Source of the DNA: Sequoia sempervirens
Lineage: Eukaryota > Streptophyta > Pinopsida > Cupressales > Cupressaceae
Direction of reading: 5' to 3'
DNA length: 64,000 nucleotides
NCBI GenBank assembly: GCA_007258455.2
Contig: VDFB02321240.1
Span: 83,853 to 147,852 of the forward strand
Shown here one piece after another: positions 1-10,408 of this stretch (positions within the stretch are counted from its first letter, which is position 1; the number at the start of each line of letters is the position of its first letter). The position numbers were made by a program, and so were the translations under genes. Below the pieces are notes generated by a model, which was given only the letters and a program-made list of their open reading frames with translations, was not told where the DNA came from and made no database searches.

Positions 1-108
1 CAATAAAAAATAAGAAGCAAAATAGACAGAAAATGAATTTCTGGGATCAAAGTTACTGTTCAAAAAAGTTAAATTTACTATTCACATGAATAGTAATTAC
101 ATGATAAT

Positions 109-121
109 GGCTCTGATACCA
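109..121 (-). promoter_or_regulatory. tRNA-iMet primer-binding site of the caulimovirid
   Basis: The minus strand reads TGGTATCAGAGCC, a perfect match to the initiator tRNA-Met primer site used by caulimovirids and many plant LTR elements. It lies about 860 bases beyond the end of the polymerase region, where the intergenic region of a circular pararetrovirus genome would place it. A short direct repeat (acattacatg twice) lies next to it at 122-143. Confidence 0.75.
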
Positions 122-980
122 ACATTACATGACATTACATGACTTATATTCAGATTCTGATCATCCAAATCGCTCAAAGCGCACGAGAGAGCATAATTCT
201 GATATAACTTACAGACTCTTTCTAGACCCTGGACTCTTTTAGAACTTAAGAACTCACTTTGAGATTGTCCATCGAGATAGGCATCTTCGGGTCTTCTTAT
301 AGGAAGAAACTGGTTCCACCGAAGCTGATCTTTTACCTTCTTTTTCATAAATTTTGAGTTTCGTCATTTGGAAGAGGGACACATAGAAGGAATCTTATCC
401 GTAGCAGGACCCACAGGGTTAGAGCGTGAACTTGGATAAGATTCGACCGACAAACTTTTCCATAGCCATGTGATAAGTGGCATAAACAGGAAAAGTAGAC
501 AACCGTGATTAAGACACATGTCACGTACATGTCGACTTTACACCCAAAAGTCACTATGGGGATCATGCTTTTGATCACGAGAGCATCTTCTCGTACGCAC
601 ACTTTCGGTAGTGTGTTCACGGATTTGTCATAACGAGTTGTCTCTCATCTTTACTTTATTAAAGGTAAAGTAAAGTAAATCCTGTGATGGACATACCCCA
701 TCACTAGTTCACAGCACAGACAAGCCCATGTGCTAACCATCAAAATGGTACTGGATTCAATAATTCATTAGGTAACTCTTGATAAACTCGAGCCCAATCA
801 TCGTCCCTTGGATTAAAGGCATGGTCAATTTGGACTACATAGTCCTTAGAATAAGCTCGATCTAGTTCAACTCTTTTTGCTAGTAATGCTTGGTTTAAGC
901 TTGATCTCCATATCTTCGATTATTACTTTAGGTCTCCATCTAGCTTCAAGAGGGTATAATTCAATTCTTGGGAAATTATA
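122..980 (-). promoter_or_regulatory. Caulimovirid intergenic region / leader with hairpin
   Basis: This stretch between the RNase H end and the primer site should hold the viral promoter and leader. Two short open frames (345-620 and 97-348, minus) resemble no known protein and may be leader uORFs or chance. A hairpin is visible at 650-679: TTTACTTTA pairs with TAAAGTAAA across a 12-base loop. No definite TATA box or poly(A) site could be assigned. Confidence 0.45.
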
Positions 981-1905
981 TCATGTTCTAGGATAATGTG
1001 TCAGATATTGCATCATGCAATCAGTCATAGTCCTTTTGAACTGTGGGTATAACAAATCTAAGAATTCTTCCATATCTGGATTAAATCTGGCTCCTATTAA
1101 ATCAGTATAGTCTTCAAATGTATCTTGATCAAAACTAATTCTGGTAATAAAACCAAATTTCATATTTTTCAAAATATTCATTTTACTCTGTTTTGACCAA
1201 TTCATACCAAACAAACCTTTGATGCGTACTTGGATTGAATTGTTCCCACACCAATATCTGATAGGAGCATGATTTAGTCCTATGGATTCTCTGAAATCTT
1301 CATCTTCATCTGAATCAATTAATCCTTGTGCATGGTGATAACTGATCTGATTTCTGATATTTGAAAGCCATTTATTTAAGAAGTAAGATTCCAACAAGAT
1401 TGGAACAATTTCTTTTGGAAGGGATGGAAGACTAATATTACCAGGATTTATCATGTACATGCCAGTACCATCTGGCCTAAACCAATCTGGATCATTAAAT
1501 TCTAGATCTGAATATATAGATCCTGCAAGTTCTCTTGTCAGAGTATCATCTAGTGGATTATTTTCTCCTTTTATCCATTCAATCTCAAAATCATAGCTGA
1601 GAAATTCAAAATACCATCTTGCAATTCTACCTTGAGCTATATCTTTATTTGGTTTTTTCTTGAGCAGGCTCCTCATAGCTTGACTATCTGTTCTTATAGT
1701 GAATTTTACTGGGTTTAGGAAAATTTTAAGCTTTTCTATACCTTTTTTGACTGCCAGTATTTCCTTTTCATAAATGTGATATCAGCTTTCAGTATTTGTG
1801 AAAGTACCAGAGCGATAGTCGCAGATATCCCTTTTGCCATTTCCCTCTTCTTGAATTAACACATTAGACCAAGTTGTGTCAGAAGCATCAGTATATAAAT
1901 ATAAA
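981..1905 (-). pseudogene. Caulimovirid RNase H and C-terminal extension
   Basis: RNase H begins near 1905 with a TDAS motif followed by TTWSNV (about 1865-1900), then continues in another frame from 1676. That frame has the RW-FLSYDFEIEWIKGENN block and ends in LTRE, the usual caulimovirid RNase H C-terminus; one expected Ala-Asp pair reads DD. The frame then runs on for about 170 residues (to 981) with acidic and aromatic content that I do not recognise. The break between 1676 and 1905 makes this a pseudogene. The extension could be a polyprotein tail or remnants of a separate downstream ORF. Confidence 0.72.
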
Positions 1906-2551
1906 GGTAAATCATTAGAAGGGGTTTGTAAAGAGGGAAAATGTTGGCATTTTTATTTTATCCTTTGGACAGTTCTGTAGCTTTTAATGACCATTCTTCT
2001 GCTTCTTCTTTCAAGTGTGACTGGATGGCTTTTCTATCCTCAACAAGTCCTTTATAGAAGGGCAAAATATAATTTAAACATCCAAGAAATCTCTGAATTT
2101 GTTTTTTATCTTAAAGAATATCTGGAAATTCCTGAATGCACTGAAGGATGTGAGGCTGAAGTTGTACTCTGCCATTTTTCAATTTTAAGCCAAGGAAATC
2201 AATCTGGCTTTCTCCAATTACCATCTTCTTTGTTGTGAGGCATATCCCATGTTTTCTTAGTGCTGCATAAAGTGCTTCAAGGTGCTACAAATGGTCAGGA
2301 ATAGAGTCAGAAAATATAAGAATATCATCAATATAAACAACACAAAAATCTTTAAGATGCCTTAAGGCCTAGTCCATTCTTCGCTGAAAATATGCTGGAG
2401 CAGTATATAATCCAAAAGGCATTACATTCCATTCATACAATCCTTGTTGTACTGAGAATGTTGTTTTATATCTATCTGATTCTTTGACCTTAATTTGCCA
2501 GAATCCTGACTTGCAATCAAATTTGGAAAAAACTTTCTTGTTAGCAGCCCT
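1906..2551 (-). pseudogene. Caulimovirid reverse transcriptase core, frameshifted
   Basis: The polymerase catalytic motif YIDDIL is encoded at about 2318-2337. Upstream, blocks such as the NGM-PFG region can be followed only by changing frame. A TAA at 2552-2554 ends the upstream frame, and several further frame changes occur. No complete RT can be produced. This is the central part of the RT whose N-terminal part is in the neighbouring protease frame. Confidence 0.72.
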
Positions 2552-3706
2552 TCATATTAAATCAGAACTATGAGGAATGGGATAGTTGAAAGGAAGAATG
2601 ATATCATTAAGTGGTTTGTAATTGATACAAAGCCTTTTTTTACCTCTGACTTGTTCAGCCCTCTTATTCACCAAGAATGTTGGACAAGCAAATGGGATTT
2701 TACTAGGCCTGATGAATTTCCCATCTAACAATTCTTTGAGTTGCTCATCCATTTCTTTTCTTTCTGTAGGACTCATGAGATAGGCAGGTTCATGGGGCAT
2801 GATTGACATGCATTCGGGTCTAATCTGTATTTCACATTCTTCATGATCCCGAGACCAGAATTGTAATGGGTTGAGATTGCAACAGTCTGTCTCAAATCTT
2901 TGTCTAATTTCTCTGAATACATTTGTTATTTCTTCTGCCATTTCTTTGTTGGATTCCTGTTTATTTTGCTTCTTTCCATTGTCAAATTTATGATTGACTA
3001 TCTTTAATGCTGGGATTTCAATCTGACCCTCTTCATGTCTTAATGAAATTTTATGTTTCCAAAATTGAAGGGGCTCATATTTTGTTAAGAACAAGAATCC
3101 TAGCAAAACATCATCTTCCAATTCATTATATTCAATGAAATTAGTGACAAACATTTTTCCCATTATTTCTATGTGTACATCTTGTGCATACCTGCCCATC
3201 TGAATTCTTTCTCCATTTATTGCATAACTATGTGGAAGGTCTGGTCGATGCTTCCAGAAATCTAGAGGAATTGCATTGGTTTTTGCCAAAGATCGAGAAG
3301 AACCTGTATCAACAAATGCATCTAATGGAATCTTTTTATATCTTGGAAAATAGAAATTTATTCTGACATAGTTACCATTGTTGCAGATCAATAATGAACA
3401 AGTTTTTTCATATGTCTTTTCAATCAAACTATTTCCACTACTGCTGCTAGTTTCTTCGTCTTCTTTTTCAAACTCAACTTGGTGGTCTGCTTTGAACAGA
3501 ATGTCTTTAATTTCCCCTACTTTTGTAGAAATATTTCTGATTTCTTTTTGTTGAGTCTTAAGCAATCTTTTTAACTCAGCAATATCATCTATAAGAATGT
3601 CAAATTTTTTAAAGATTGCAATAACATCAGTATCAGTAGTGGAAGATTTGTGTTTTGAAGAAGTCTTTGAAGACGAGGATTTATCTTTCTTTTGCCATGG
3701 AGGCAC
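2552..3706 (-). pseudogene. Caulimovirid coiled coil, aspartic protease, RT N-terminus
   Basis: This 384-residue frame starts with a Lys/Ser-rich segment, followed by a predicted coiled coil at about residues 28-72 (regular I/L/V spacing). A retroviral-type aspartic protease follows, with DTGSS at about residue 132 and a hydrophobic flap-side strand ending LLGFLFL near residue 208. RT fingers begin near residue 335 (KFIRPSKIPFACPTFLV, then RLCINYKPLND). In related viruses protease and RT lie in one polyprotein that processes the gag-like proteins. The frame is open but ends before the catalytic YIDD block. The ATG at 3706 may not be the original start, because the upstream frame ends only a few bases away (3713). 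Confidence 0.8.
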
Positions 3707-3712
3707 TTTGTA

Positions 3713-4549
3713 TTAATGGTCAATATCTCTTTCAACCCCTTTGGAGGGTTTTGTCTGCAACCGTAACTGTTTCTCCACTTCCCCTTTATCTGATTCTAAA
3801 CTTTTGAGTTTTGCCAAATGCTGGTGAATAGCCTTCTTTCTTTCTTCTTTAGTTCCTACCAGTTTATAAGGATCCTTGGATTTTTCTATCTGTATTTTGA
3901 CTTGTAGATCTTTTAATGTATCTTTGAGGAGAGAAGTGAGGAAATCCTCATCTGGATTAGAACTCTCTAGTTCAGGATTAGAAAGATTTTGCAGGTGTCT
4001 ATATCGATCCTTAACATCTTTAAATTTTAACATAAAACTAGATTTAGGAACTTTTTCAACTAACTCATAAAATTCATTAGAATTTTCTGAAAGATTGCTA
4101 CTATCAATGACTTCCCATCCTGGATTATCATATTCAAAAATGGCATAAATTTTTGTACCAGGATTTAATTTTTTGGGACAGTTAGTAGCATAGTGGGGCC
4201 CTTTGCAAATAAAAAATTTGATACCTCTAGGGGCCTTATTATTCCTTTTCCTCAGTAAGTATGGTGGTGTCTGTTTAGACCATTTTCTTTTCTTATAGGG
4301 GATTTCCCTATATTTCTTTTTATAACCATGCTTACCATGCTTGCTGCGCCTAAATGTGTATTCTCCTTCATGATATTTTTTGCGAGAACACCTATTACAT
4401 CTGCATTTTCGGCCACAGCTACTTCTTTTGAACTGTTTCACTGCTAAAAGTTTTTGAGCTGATTTATTGAAGGAAGATCGCAAAATTCTTTTAAGTTGCA
4501 TGTATAATTGTATTCTTCCTTGATGAGCTGCAAAGCTCCTAATAAACAT
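3713..4549 (-). pseudogene. Caulimovirid basic / zinc-knuckle part of the coat protein region
   Basis: A 278-residue frame. Residues ~44-65 hold a Cys cluster (CGRKCRCNRC), then a Lys/Arg-rich stretch, then a degenerate zinc knuckle (FFICKGPHYATNCP) in which the first Cys position is Phe. After it comes an acidic, Leu-rich tail. In caulimovirids a basic region with a CCHC knuckle forms the RNA-binding C-terminal part of the coat protein. The frame lies 60 bases after the end of the upstream coat-like frame, so the two were probably once continuous and are now separated by a frameshift. Confidence 0.75.
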
Positions 4550-4608
4550 TGTTTTTCCAACTTATATCTAATCAATCTTTTTATAGTTGGAAAACTCACA
4601 TCATCAAG

Positions 4609-5526
4609 CTACTTATGTTCTTTTCTAATAAGATAATCTTGTGCCCAAGCACCCAAGCCACATGGAAGAGAATTCAGATAATATTGTTTTGTGGTTAGAT
4701 CATGCATCTTATCAGCTACAACCATGTAAGATTCAAACATACAATTGTATTCATCAAACTTAGCTAAATTTTTTAGCTTCATTGATTGCAGAATTTTATT
4801 TGCTTCCAATGTCTGGTTAGAAATATCATCACAGAATAAATCTATTAATAACCATTTGAATTCATCAAAGCTAGCTTGGAAAATATCATCTTTACCCAAA
4901 TTTTTTGGATCCACAAGAATTGGATCTGAAGAATTTGTAGGAATATTTTTGGGCATGAGTCCAATATCTGGTAGATTATTCTGCCAGTTTCTCAATTTTC
5001 CAGACATAAGCCTGACTGCATAAAGAACCTTAGCCGGTTCAGTCCATGTACCACTTCTTTCAAACATATTTTCTAATGTATCAGTCCAGGTACATATGGC
5101 TTCATAAGGATTGACCAACTTATCTATATTTAAAATGTAACCACTAGAAGCATATGGTCTCAATTGTTCAGGTCGCAGATTTTCAGATAGTGGTTCTTGC
5201 ATCTCAATATCCATAGTAAGCTTCTTCAGTGATTCCCAGGGTTCTTTTCCTTCTATTTGGTTATATTGGGAAAAATCTAATTTTATTTCTTCAAACTTAC
5301 TATAATCAGAATCAGAATCACTACTACTATCAAAAACAACTAAAGTATTTACATCAGAAGATTCATCATTTGATTCTTTATTTACAAAACCAGGCTCATC
5401 CATGTATACTAGTTCTGGCTGCTCCTGTTCTACTCCTAGCTCTTCGAGCCAATCTTTCAATTGTTCTTCTTTGTTGACTAGACTATGTTCCTTAATTTTG
5501 GGCATAGGAACATGTAGTGTTGGCAT
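4609..5526 (-). pseudogene. Caulimovirid coat protein-like region
   Basis: A 305-residue frame with an acidic N-terminal half (runs of Glu, Asp and Ser, about residues 50-85) and a helical C-terminal half containing WTDTLENMFERSG, RLMSGKLRNW and FDEFKWLLIDLFCDD. Gag-type capsid cores of plant retroelements and caulimovirids have this character, and the position directly before the zinc-knuckle region supports coat protein. No movement protein domain (30K family) was seen in it. It ends at a stop near a likely frameshift. The assignment rests on order and composition more than on a diagnostic motif. Confidence 0.66.
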
Positions 5527-5680
5527 ATGAGAAGGTCTTCAAGAGTTTGAAGCTTTATCTTCTACATTATGAAAGGTTTTCATCTCTCGATAAATACCTT
5601 CTTTGGCTTAGGAGGTTCTACAGACTTTCCTTTATTTTCTCTGTTTTCCTCTTCAGAATGATCCTTACTAGTTTGGGATA
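5527..5680 (-). pseudogene. Acidic coding-like remnant upstream of coat protein
   Basis: In one minus-strand frame this reads as a charged segment (SKDHSEEENRENKGK, then PPKPKKV) broken by two stops before the coat-like frame. It could be the original N-terminal part of the viral polyprotein or a copia linker. It ends at the MITE-1 remnant. Confidence 0.35.
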
Positions 5681-5767
5681 CTTACATGTCAAGTTGTCTA
5701 ACTTTGACTTTTCTAAATTTTACACCATTTAAGGGCTTGTGTTTTCCATGATGATCCTACACATACC
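5681..5767 (-). mobile_element. MITE-1 copy D, truncated terminal fragment
   Basis: Read on the minus strand from 5767, the sequence GGGTATGTGTAGGATCATC and about 70 bases after it align with the left end of the complete copy at 17424-18224, including the GGCAAAAAATTTAGAAAAATC and AACTTGAC blocks. Similarity stops near 5681, where caulimovirid-like sequence starts. The terminus faces copy A across a copia fragment. Confidence 0.75.
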
Positions 5768-6184
5768 CTATGCCTTCATCATCTCTACTGTTAAACTTTC
5801 CAAGATTGTCCTCATCTCTTGGGATGTAGTATGTACTTAAAAAAAATTTGAAGTACTTTATTGTATGAGCTCTTCCATGCCATAGCTCATACGATGTCTT
5901 TCCATACCTCCTCTGGACCAATACTCTATTAAGAGTGTAAATTGTTGTATGTATCACTTCTCTCCAGTAGATCTCTGGTAAACCTACTTCCTTGATCATT
6001 TTTCATGCTATTTTTTGAGTTGTCTAGTTCATTCTTTCCACTACACCATTCTATTGTGTTCTAGGGGCAAATATTTCTCTTTTAATGTCATGTTTCTCAA
6101 ATAAATTGTTGAATTCATCAGAAGTAAACTCTTCTCCTCTATTAGATCTTAAACACTTGATTCTCCTACCAAATTCATTCTTAG
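5768..6184 (-). pseudogene. Copia integrase core fragment
   Basis: The minus strand encodes a Ty1/copia integrase core: RGEEFTSDEF, then NGVVERMN, then a C-terminal part with IYWREVIHT and KTSYELWHG. Stops at NG-preceding and MN-following positions break it. It ends abruptly at MITE-1 termini on both sides (5767 and 6185). It resembles the integrase of Copia-1 at 11483-12430 but is more decayed and in the opposite orientation. Confidence 0.8.
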
Positions 6185-6879
6185 GGTATGTGTAGGACCA
6201 TAAAAGAAAAAATAGGCCCTTAATTGGTGATAAAATTCAAAAAAATTAGAGTTAGGAAACTTGATGTAAAAATTTGAATAAGTTATCTATATTATTTCAA
6301 AAATATGTAAGAATAGAATCTGTAGAAATTGAATGTAGTTTCTAAACTAGTAGGTTTATTTTAGAAAACAATCTATTTGGTGAAAATTTTAAATTTCAAT
6401 GCAGTAGCACTTAAATTTTAGGGAAAAAATAAGAAGTGTCTGTCTGACCACGCTAACCACAATAAAATGATAATTTTTTTTTATAATATTTTAGATATAA
6501 GTAAAGGGATTATGTCCTAATGTGATGATTTTTTTTTGTAATTTTTTTCCAAGTAAATAGTTAATTATGAATTTTTTATTACAAATTTTAAGAAATATAA
6601 AAAACTCGGATGTTTGACCTCCTTAACTTGGTCAAAACTTCGTGAAATTGATTTTTTTTTTAACCCTATAGTATGTGAAGCATAGAATGTGACGCATGCT
6701 TTAGATTCAAAAAAATTGATACCGTTTGAAAGCTATAGATGTTTTTCAAACAGCCTATCAATCAAAACTTTAGTCGTAATTCAAATAGAAAATGAATAAT
6801 AACTATTTATTAAATTCAAAGTAAAGCATAATTTATATTGGTCGAAAGATGAGAATCTCCTTTAAAAACCCTTTTCGTT
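6185..6879 (+). mobile_element. MITE-1 copy A, right end lost in assembly gap
   Basis: Starts with GGTATGTGTAGGACCAT and aligns almost end to end with the complete copy B at 17424-18224 (shared blocks include TTATCTATATTATTTCAAAA and AAAGCATAATTTATATTGG). About 100 bases of the right end are missing because the N run starts there. No open frame for a transposase is seen. Confidence 0.85.
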
Positions 6880-6979
6880 NNNNNNNNNNNNNNNNNNNNN
6901 NNNNNNNNNNNNNNNNNNNNNNNNNNNNNNNNNNNNNNNNNNNNNNNNNNNNNNNNNNNNNNNNNNNNNNNNNNNNNNN
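6880..6979. other. Assembly gap (100 N)
   Basis: Exactly 100 N, the usual placeholder for a gap of unknown length. It probably hides the right end of MITE-1 copy A and about the first 725 bases of the Copia-1 5' LTR. Confidence 0.95.
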
Positions 6980-7460
6980 TATGTGAAATGTGCAAATATT
7001 GTGTGTGAATATTGTTTAGATCATTTGAAGTTAGAGTAGACAGCGAAGAAGTGTTCATGTGCTTAACCGAAACTGTAACCAAGCATTAGCAGATGCTATG
7101 TTCTCGATTCAAATTCTGATGGATTTAATCAGAACTTTTTTGTAAGAAAATGCGTCTTCCTTTGTAATTGAGCAATGACCACTAGGAAATTTGTCTGAAT
7201 GCATGTGCATTTCCCATTCATATTTTCTTATACTATTAACAGGGTATAATCTTGTGGACTGCCCTACACTGTGGTTTTTCCCCTAACAGATTTTCCATGT
7301 AAAAATATTGGTGTTATGTGTTCTTCTGATGTGTTGTTCATTTGTGCTTTCATGATTAATGATCAAATATGAGAATAAGGATAACAATTTGAATATGTTT
7401 GAAATTCAGTGACAACTTATTTACCCCCCCTCTTAGTTGTCTTCTCTTGAGTTGCCAGCA
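6980..7460 (+). repeat. Copia-1 5' LTR (right part)
   Basis: Aligns with 15333-15824 of the 3' LTR: shared TGTGTGAATATT, GTTCATGTGCTTAACC, AGCATTAGCAGATGCT-like and CACTGTGGTTTTTCCCCTAA blocks. It ends ...GAGTTGCCAGCA directly before the primer site. The left ~725 bases are in or beyond the gap. Confidence 0.85.
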
Positions 7461-7462
7461 AT

Positions 7463-7474
7463 TGGTATCAGAGT
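7463..7474 (+). promoter_or_regulatory. Copia-1 primer-binding site (tRNA-iMet)
   Basis: TGGTATCAGAGT, two bases after the 5' LTR; 11 of 12 bases match the initiator tRNA-Met site. Confidence 0.85.
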
Positions 7475-7515
7475 AGGTTCCTTGGAAGAAGTTTTATAGC
7501 TTGAGGTGATCTGGG

Positions 7516-8051
7516 ATGGCAACTTATAAGAAGGATAGTCCTAGATTTGATGGAAAAAATTATTCTTTGTGGAATACTTGAATGGAGTGCCATCTGAGAT
7601 GCATTGGTGAACCCTACTAGAGCATTACAAAAAATATATATGTTATTCCACAGAATGGTCCTACTACTTTTGTTGAGATCAGGGATACTAAGTATAATAT
7701 CAGGGCTAAGGAGGCGTTGTTGAGTGCTTTGACTGATACTAAGATGAAAAATGTGATGGATTTCAAGACTGCTTATATAATTAGAAAAATTTGGAGACCT
7801 TGTATGAAGGTGATGCTAATGTGAAGATTGCTAAGCTACAAAGTTTGAAAGGGAAATATGAAAAGCTGAAAATGGGTGCTGATGAAAATGTTACTACTTT
7901 CATGCAAAGAGTGAATTAACTTGTATGTGGTTTCAGGTGTGTTGGTGGACAGATAGACAAATTAGAGATTATTGTTGAAGTGCTTAGATCCTTGCCTGAT
8001 TCTTACAAAGTCAAAGTTAGTGCTATTGAAGAGCTCTAAACTATGAAAAAT
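7516..8051 (+). pseudogene. Copia-1 gag, N-terminal part
   Basis: The ATG at 7516 opens MATYKKDSPRFDGKNYSLW, the standard copia gag start (UBN2-type). A stop replaces the next Trp or Arg codon, and more stops and a frameshift follow. The reading ends at 8051, where the nested LTR element begins, and resumes after 10694. Confidence 0.85.
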
Positions 8052-8277
8052 TGTTAGTTTAATTAATTATTGTCATCCTTATCTTGTTGAGCTAACTTGT
8101 TGCTCAAGATAAGATTAGGGTTCCGCATACTTGCTTTTATAAAGCAAATCATCTCATGTAATTATAAATTCCTTAATAATAATATTTTGCGCATCTTTTT
8201 GCAATAGCTTTTCTTTTTTTGTTTTTCTCTTCTATGGAAGGTTTTTTGGTTTGCATGTATGATCTTGGTTTCTAACA
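8052..8277 (+). repeat. 5' LTR of nested element
   Basis: 226 bp, TGTTAG...CTAACA. It matches the right LTR along its length except for a deletion of about 55 bp near its left end. Confidence 0.88.
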
Positions 8278-8290
8278 TGGTATCAGAGCC
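8278..8290 (+). promoter_or_regulatory. Primer-binding site of nested element
   Basis: TGGTATCAGAGCC directly abuts the LTR end at 8277; perfect initiator tRNA-Met match. Confidence 0.9.
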
Positions 8291-10408
8291 TTAATTTTGC
8301 AACCCCTTATCACCTTTTTTGGAGAAATCAATTGTAGAGCACGTTCGGGGTTCGTAGAGGGATATGACCTTGAGCATCTTTTTGGTCCATTCTAGAGAAA
8401 AACAGACACTGCCATCGCGTCTACAACACCCCAAAACCCTAAGATCACCTGTCATTTTGCTCAAATCCAAGTAGTTGCAACAAAAGGAAAAAAAATAGAG
8501 GCATACAGATCTGTACAGATCTGAGCACCTGATTTTACATGCACGCAGGTACAAGGTTTATTATTTTGGTTTTTGAATTTTTACCTTTCATCAAAAAAAT
8601 TCTTAGGTTTTTTAAAATATTTTTCCTACAAAAAAAAAATCATTAGCTTTTAAAAAAAATGAAATCAAAGATTTTTTAAATCAAAATGGAAAATATTTGT
8701 ATAGATGCAGGGTATGATCTGTACCCTTCAGCTACAACTGGGGCAATTAAAGCCTATCAGCGGCCTGGTTGTCCTGCCAATGGCTTTGTAAAGCCCGCCC
8801 GACAACACATCCAAAGCTACTCAGTACCATCTCTGGCAAACAAACACCGACTGGCCTTAATAAAATCCGACAGGCTCCTTCCTAAGTCTGGCGCATGCAA
8901 CATTCTGGGCGGCGAGCCAATCAAATAAGCAACATCAAAAACAAGGCCCACATAAATTTCACGATGGAATCTTCAGAAGATTCCCAAGATCTCGGAGGAA
9001 TATTCTGGCCATGCAATTTTTTTCAGGCAAGGTCGATTTTTTCCGATGACGACCGTCAAATTTTTGCGGGGGGATATTTTTTTTCCATGACGGCCAGATG
9101 GCCGTCAATTTTAAGCTCATGAATTTCTTACATCAATATGACGTCAACATCCGTACAACCCCCTTTTGCCCCCTCCTAGCCCTGATTTGCCATCAAGGAG
9201 TAGTTTTTTTCTTTTTGGTTTAACTTAGGCATACGGTATCAAAATCAGGCAAACGAGATATCACCAAAAAGTTGGTTCCAAGCACTATCCTATGGTGTGG
9301 TTTATTTTTCAGTATTTTTCTATTTAGCTTCAATTATTGTTTTTTGAAGTCAGATGTTCATTTATGGCCTCCGAGCTCATAATTATTTACCACAATCCCC
9401 GATTTTCGCCATCTTTGTGATGTTGGAAAGGTATTGAGGAGCTTTATGTTTTTGTCCATGCCCTTTTTTCTGTATCTATCCCAGGTTGATCATTATTCTA
9501 GATTTGTCCCGATGGGTGTTTTGGAGATTACTTGGATGTTTTCATAGTTGGAAGGGTGAAAATTGAATATTTGTACTTCATTTCAATATCACATCATCTT
9601 ATTTTTTGTTTATGCATGTTTAGCATTCTCTCCTTTTACAATCATTGGGTTATTTCAATAAATGAACTGAGATAAAGTTCCATTAGGGGGGTTTCTTGCA
9701 TAATAATCTTATTAGAGTGTGCATGCACTTTGATCTTCATCTTGTTTTGATGGCAACTCACATGGGTTGTAACTGGTTTCTTAGTTTCTTTTGGCCACAT
9801 CTTGCTCGTTCTTGACACATATCAGATTAACATTAGTTCACACTTCAGATTGAGAGTTCATGGTTATTGATTTGCATTGGTTCAGATCCTTCTCAGTTTG
9901 AGGGCCATGTTTTTATGGTTAATGTTCTAGAGTCTTTATGGTACTTGTTCCTATGGAAGAGTTTTAGTCTTAGTTTGGCATCGACATCGAGATACACGGT
10001 TTCCAAATTCTATCATCATTTCATCTACTATTGCTTCACAGATTCTAGGGTTGTTCTAGTTTGTGATTTTTTCAGTGTTCCATGGCATCAGGTCTATTGT
10101 TGCATTATTATGATTCCACTTGAGTCCTTCAGTGACTCTCATTTGGTTTCTTATAGACAAAAGTATTTTTCCTTGCTTGTTAGATTGCGGTTCCAATGTT
10201 ACTCCACTGTGTTCTTCCAGTGCTTCTTTGCAGCAGTCATCTCATTGTAGGGGCTTCCCACTTGGTTTTCCTTCTCTACCTCATTATTGCATTGGTACAT
10301 GGGTACTTGATTAGGCCTTGTTGTCAGGACCCATTCATGCTTTCTTGCATTCATCTTAGTTTTAGGAGCATGATTTTTTAGTCTCCCTAAGTTGCACTTA
10401 TGGGGGTG
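8291..10408 (+). other. Interior of nested element, no recognised coding
   Basis: Open frames here (for example 8686-8928 and 9867-10250) are short and their translations resemble nothing I know. A GC-richer island at 8690-9120 holds the longest Cys/Pro-containing frame. I see no capsid, zinc-knuckle, protease or polymerase motif. Confidence 0.6.

Larger units (their letters stand above)
1..5680 (-). mobile_element. Endogenous caulimovirid (plant pararetrovirus) copy, decayed
   Basis: On the minus strand the order is coat protein region, zinc-knuckle region, aspartic protease, reverse transcriptase, RNase H, intergenic leader, tRNA-Met primer site. There is no integrase after RNase H, and the RNase H ends with an LTRE motif. 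Both points favour Caulimoviridae over Ty3/gypsy. Frameshifts and stops split every large protein, so the copy is not functional as seen. No movement protein is visible; the upstream end is cut at a junction with a truncated MITE-1 near 5680. Gymnosperm genomes are known to carry such elements (gymnendoviruses); membership of that group is inference. The left end runs out of the window. Confidence 0.82.

Noticed and set aside
1987..2238. Plus-strand frame inside the caulimovirid RT region
   Set aside because: Shadow of the minus-strand RT coding.
1..5680. Ty3/gypsy element instead of a caulimovirid
   Set aside because: No integrase after RNase H, no LTR pair, and LTRE at the RNase H end.
6816..7082. 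Open frame running across the first N gap
   Set aside because: Consists partly of undetermined residues and lies in MITE and LTR sequence.
9867..10381. Overlapping Phe/Ser-rich frames as a membrane protein in the nested element
   Set aside because: T-rich DNA gives hydrophobic frames in several phases; no conserved motif.
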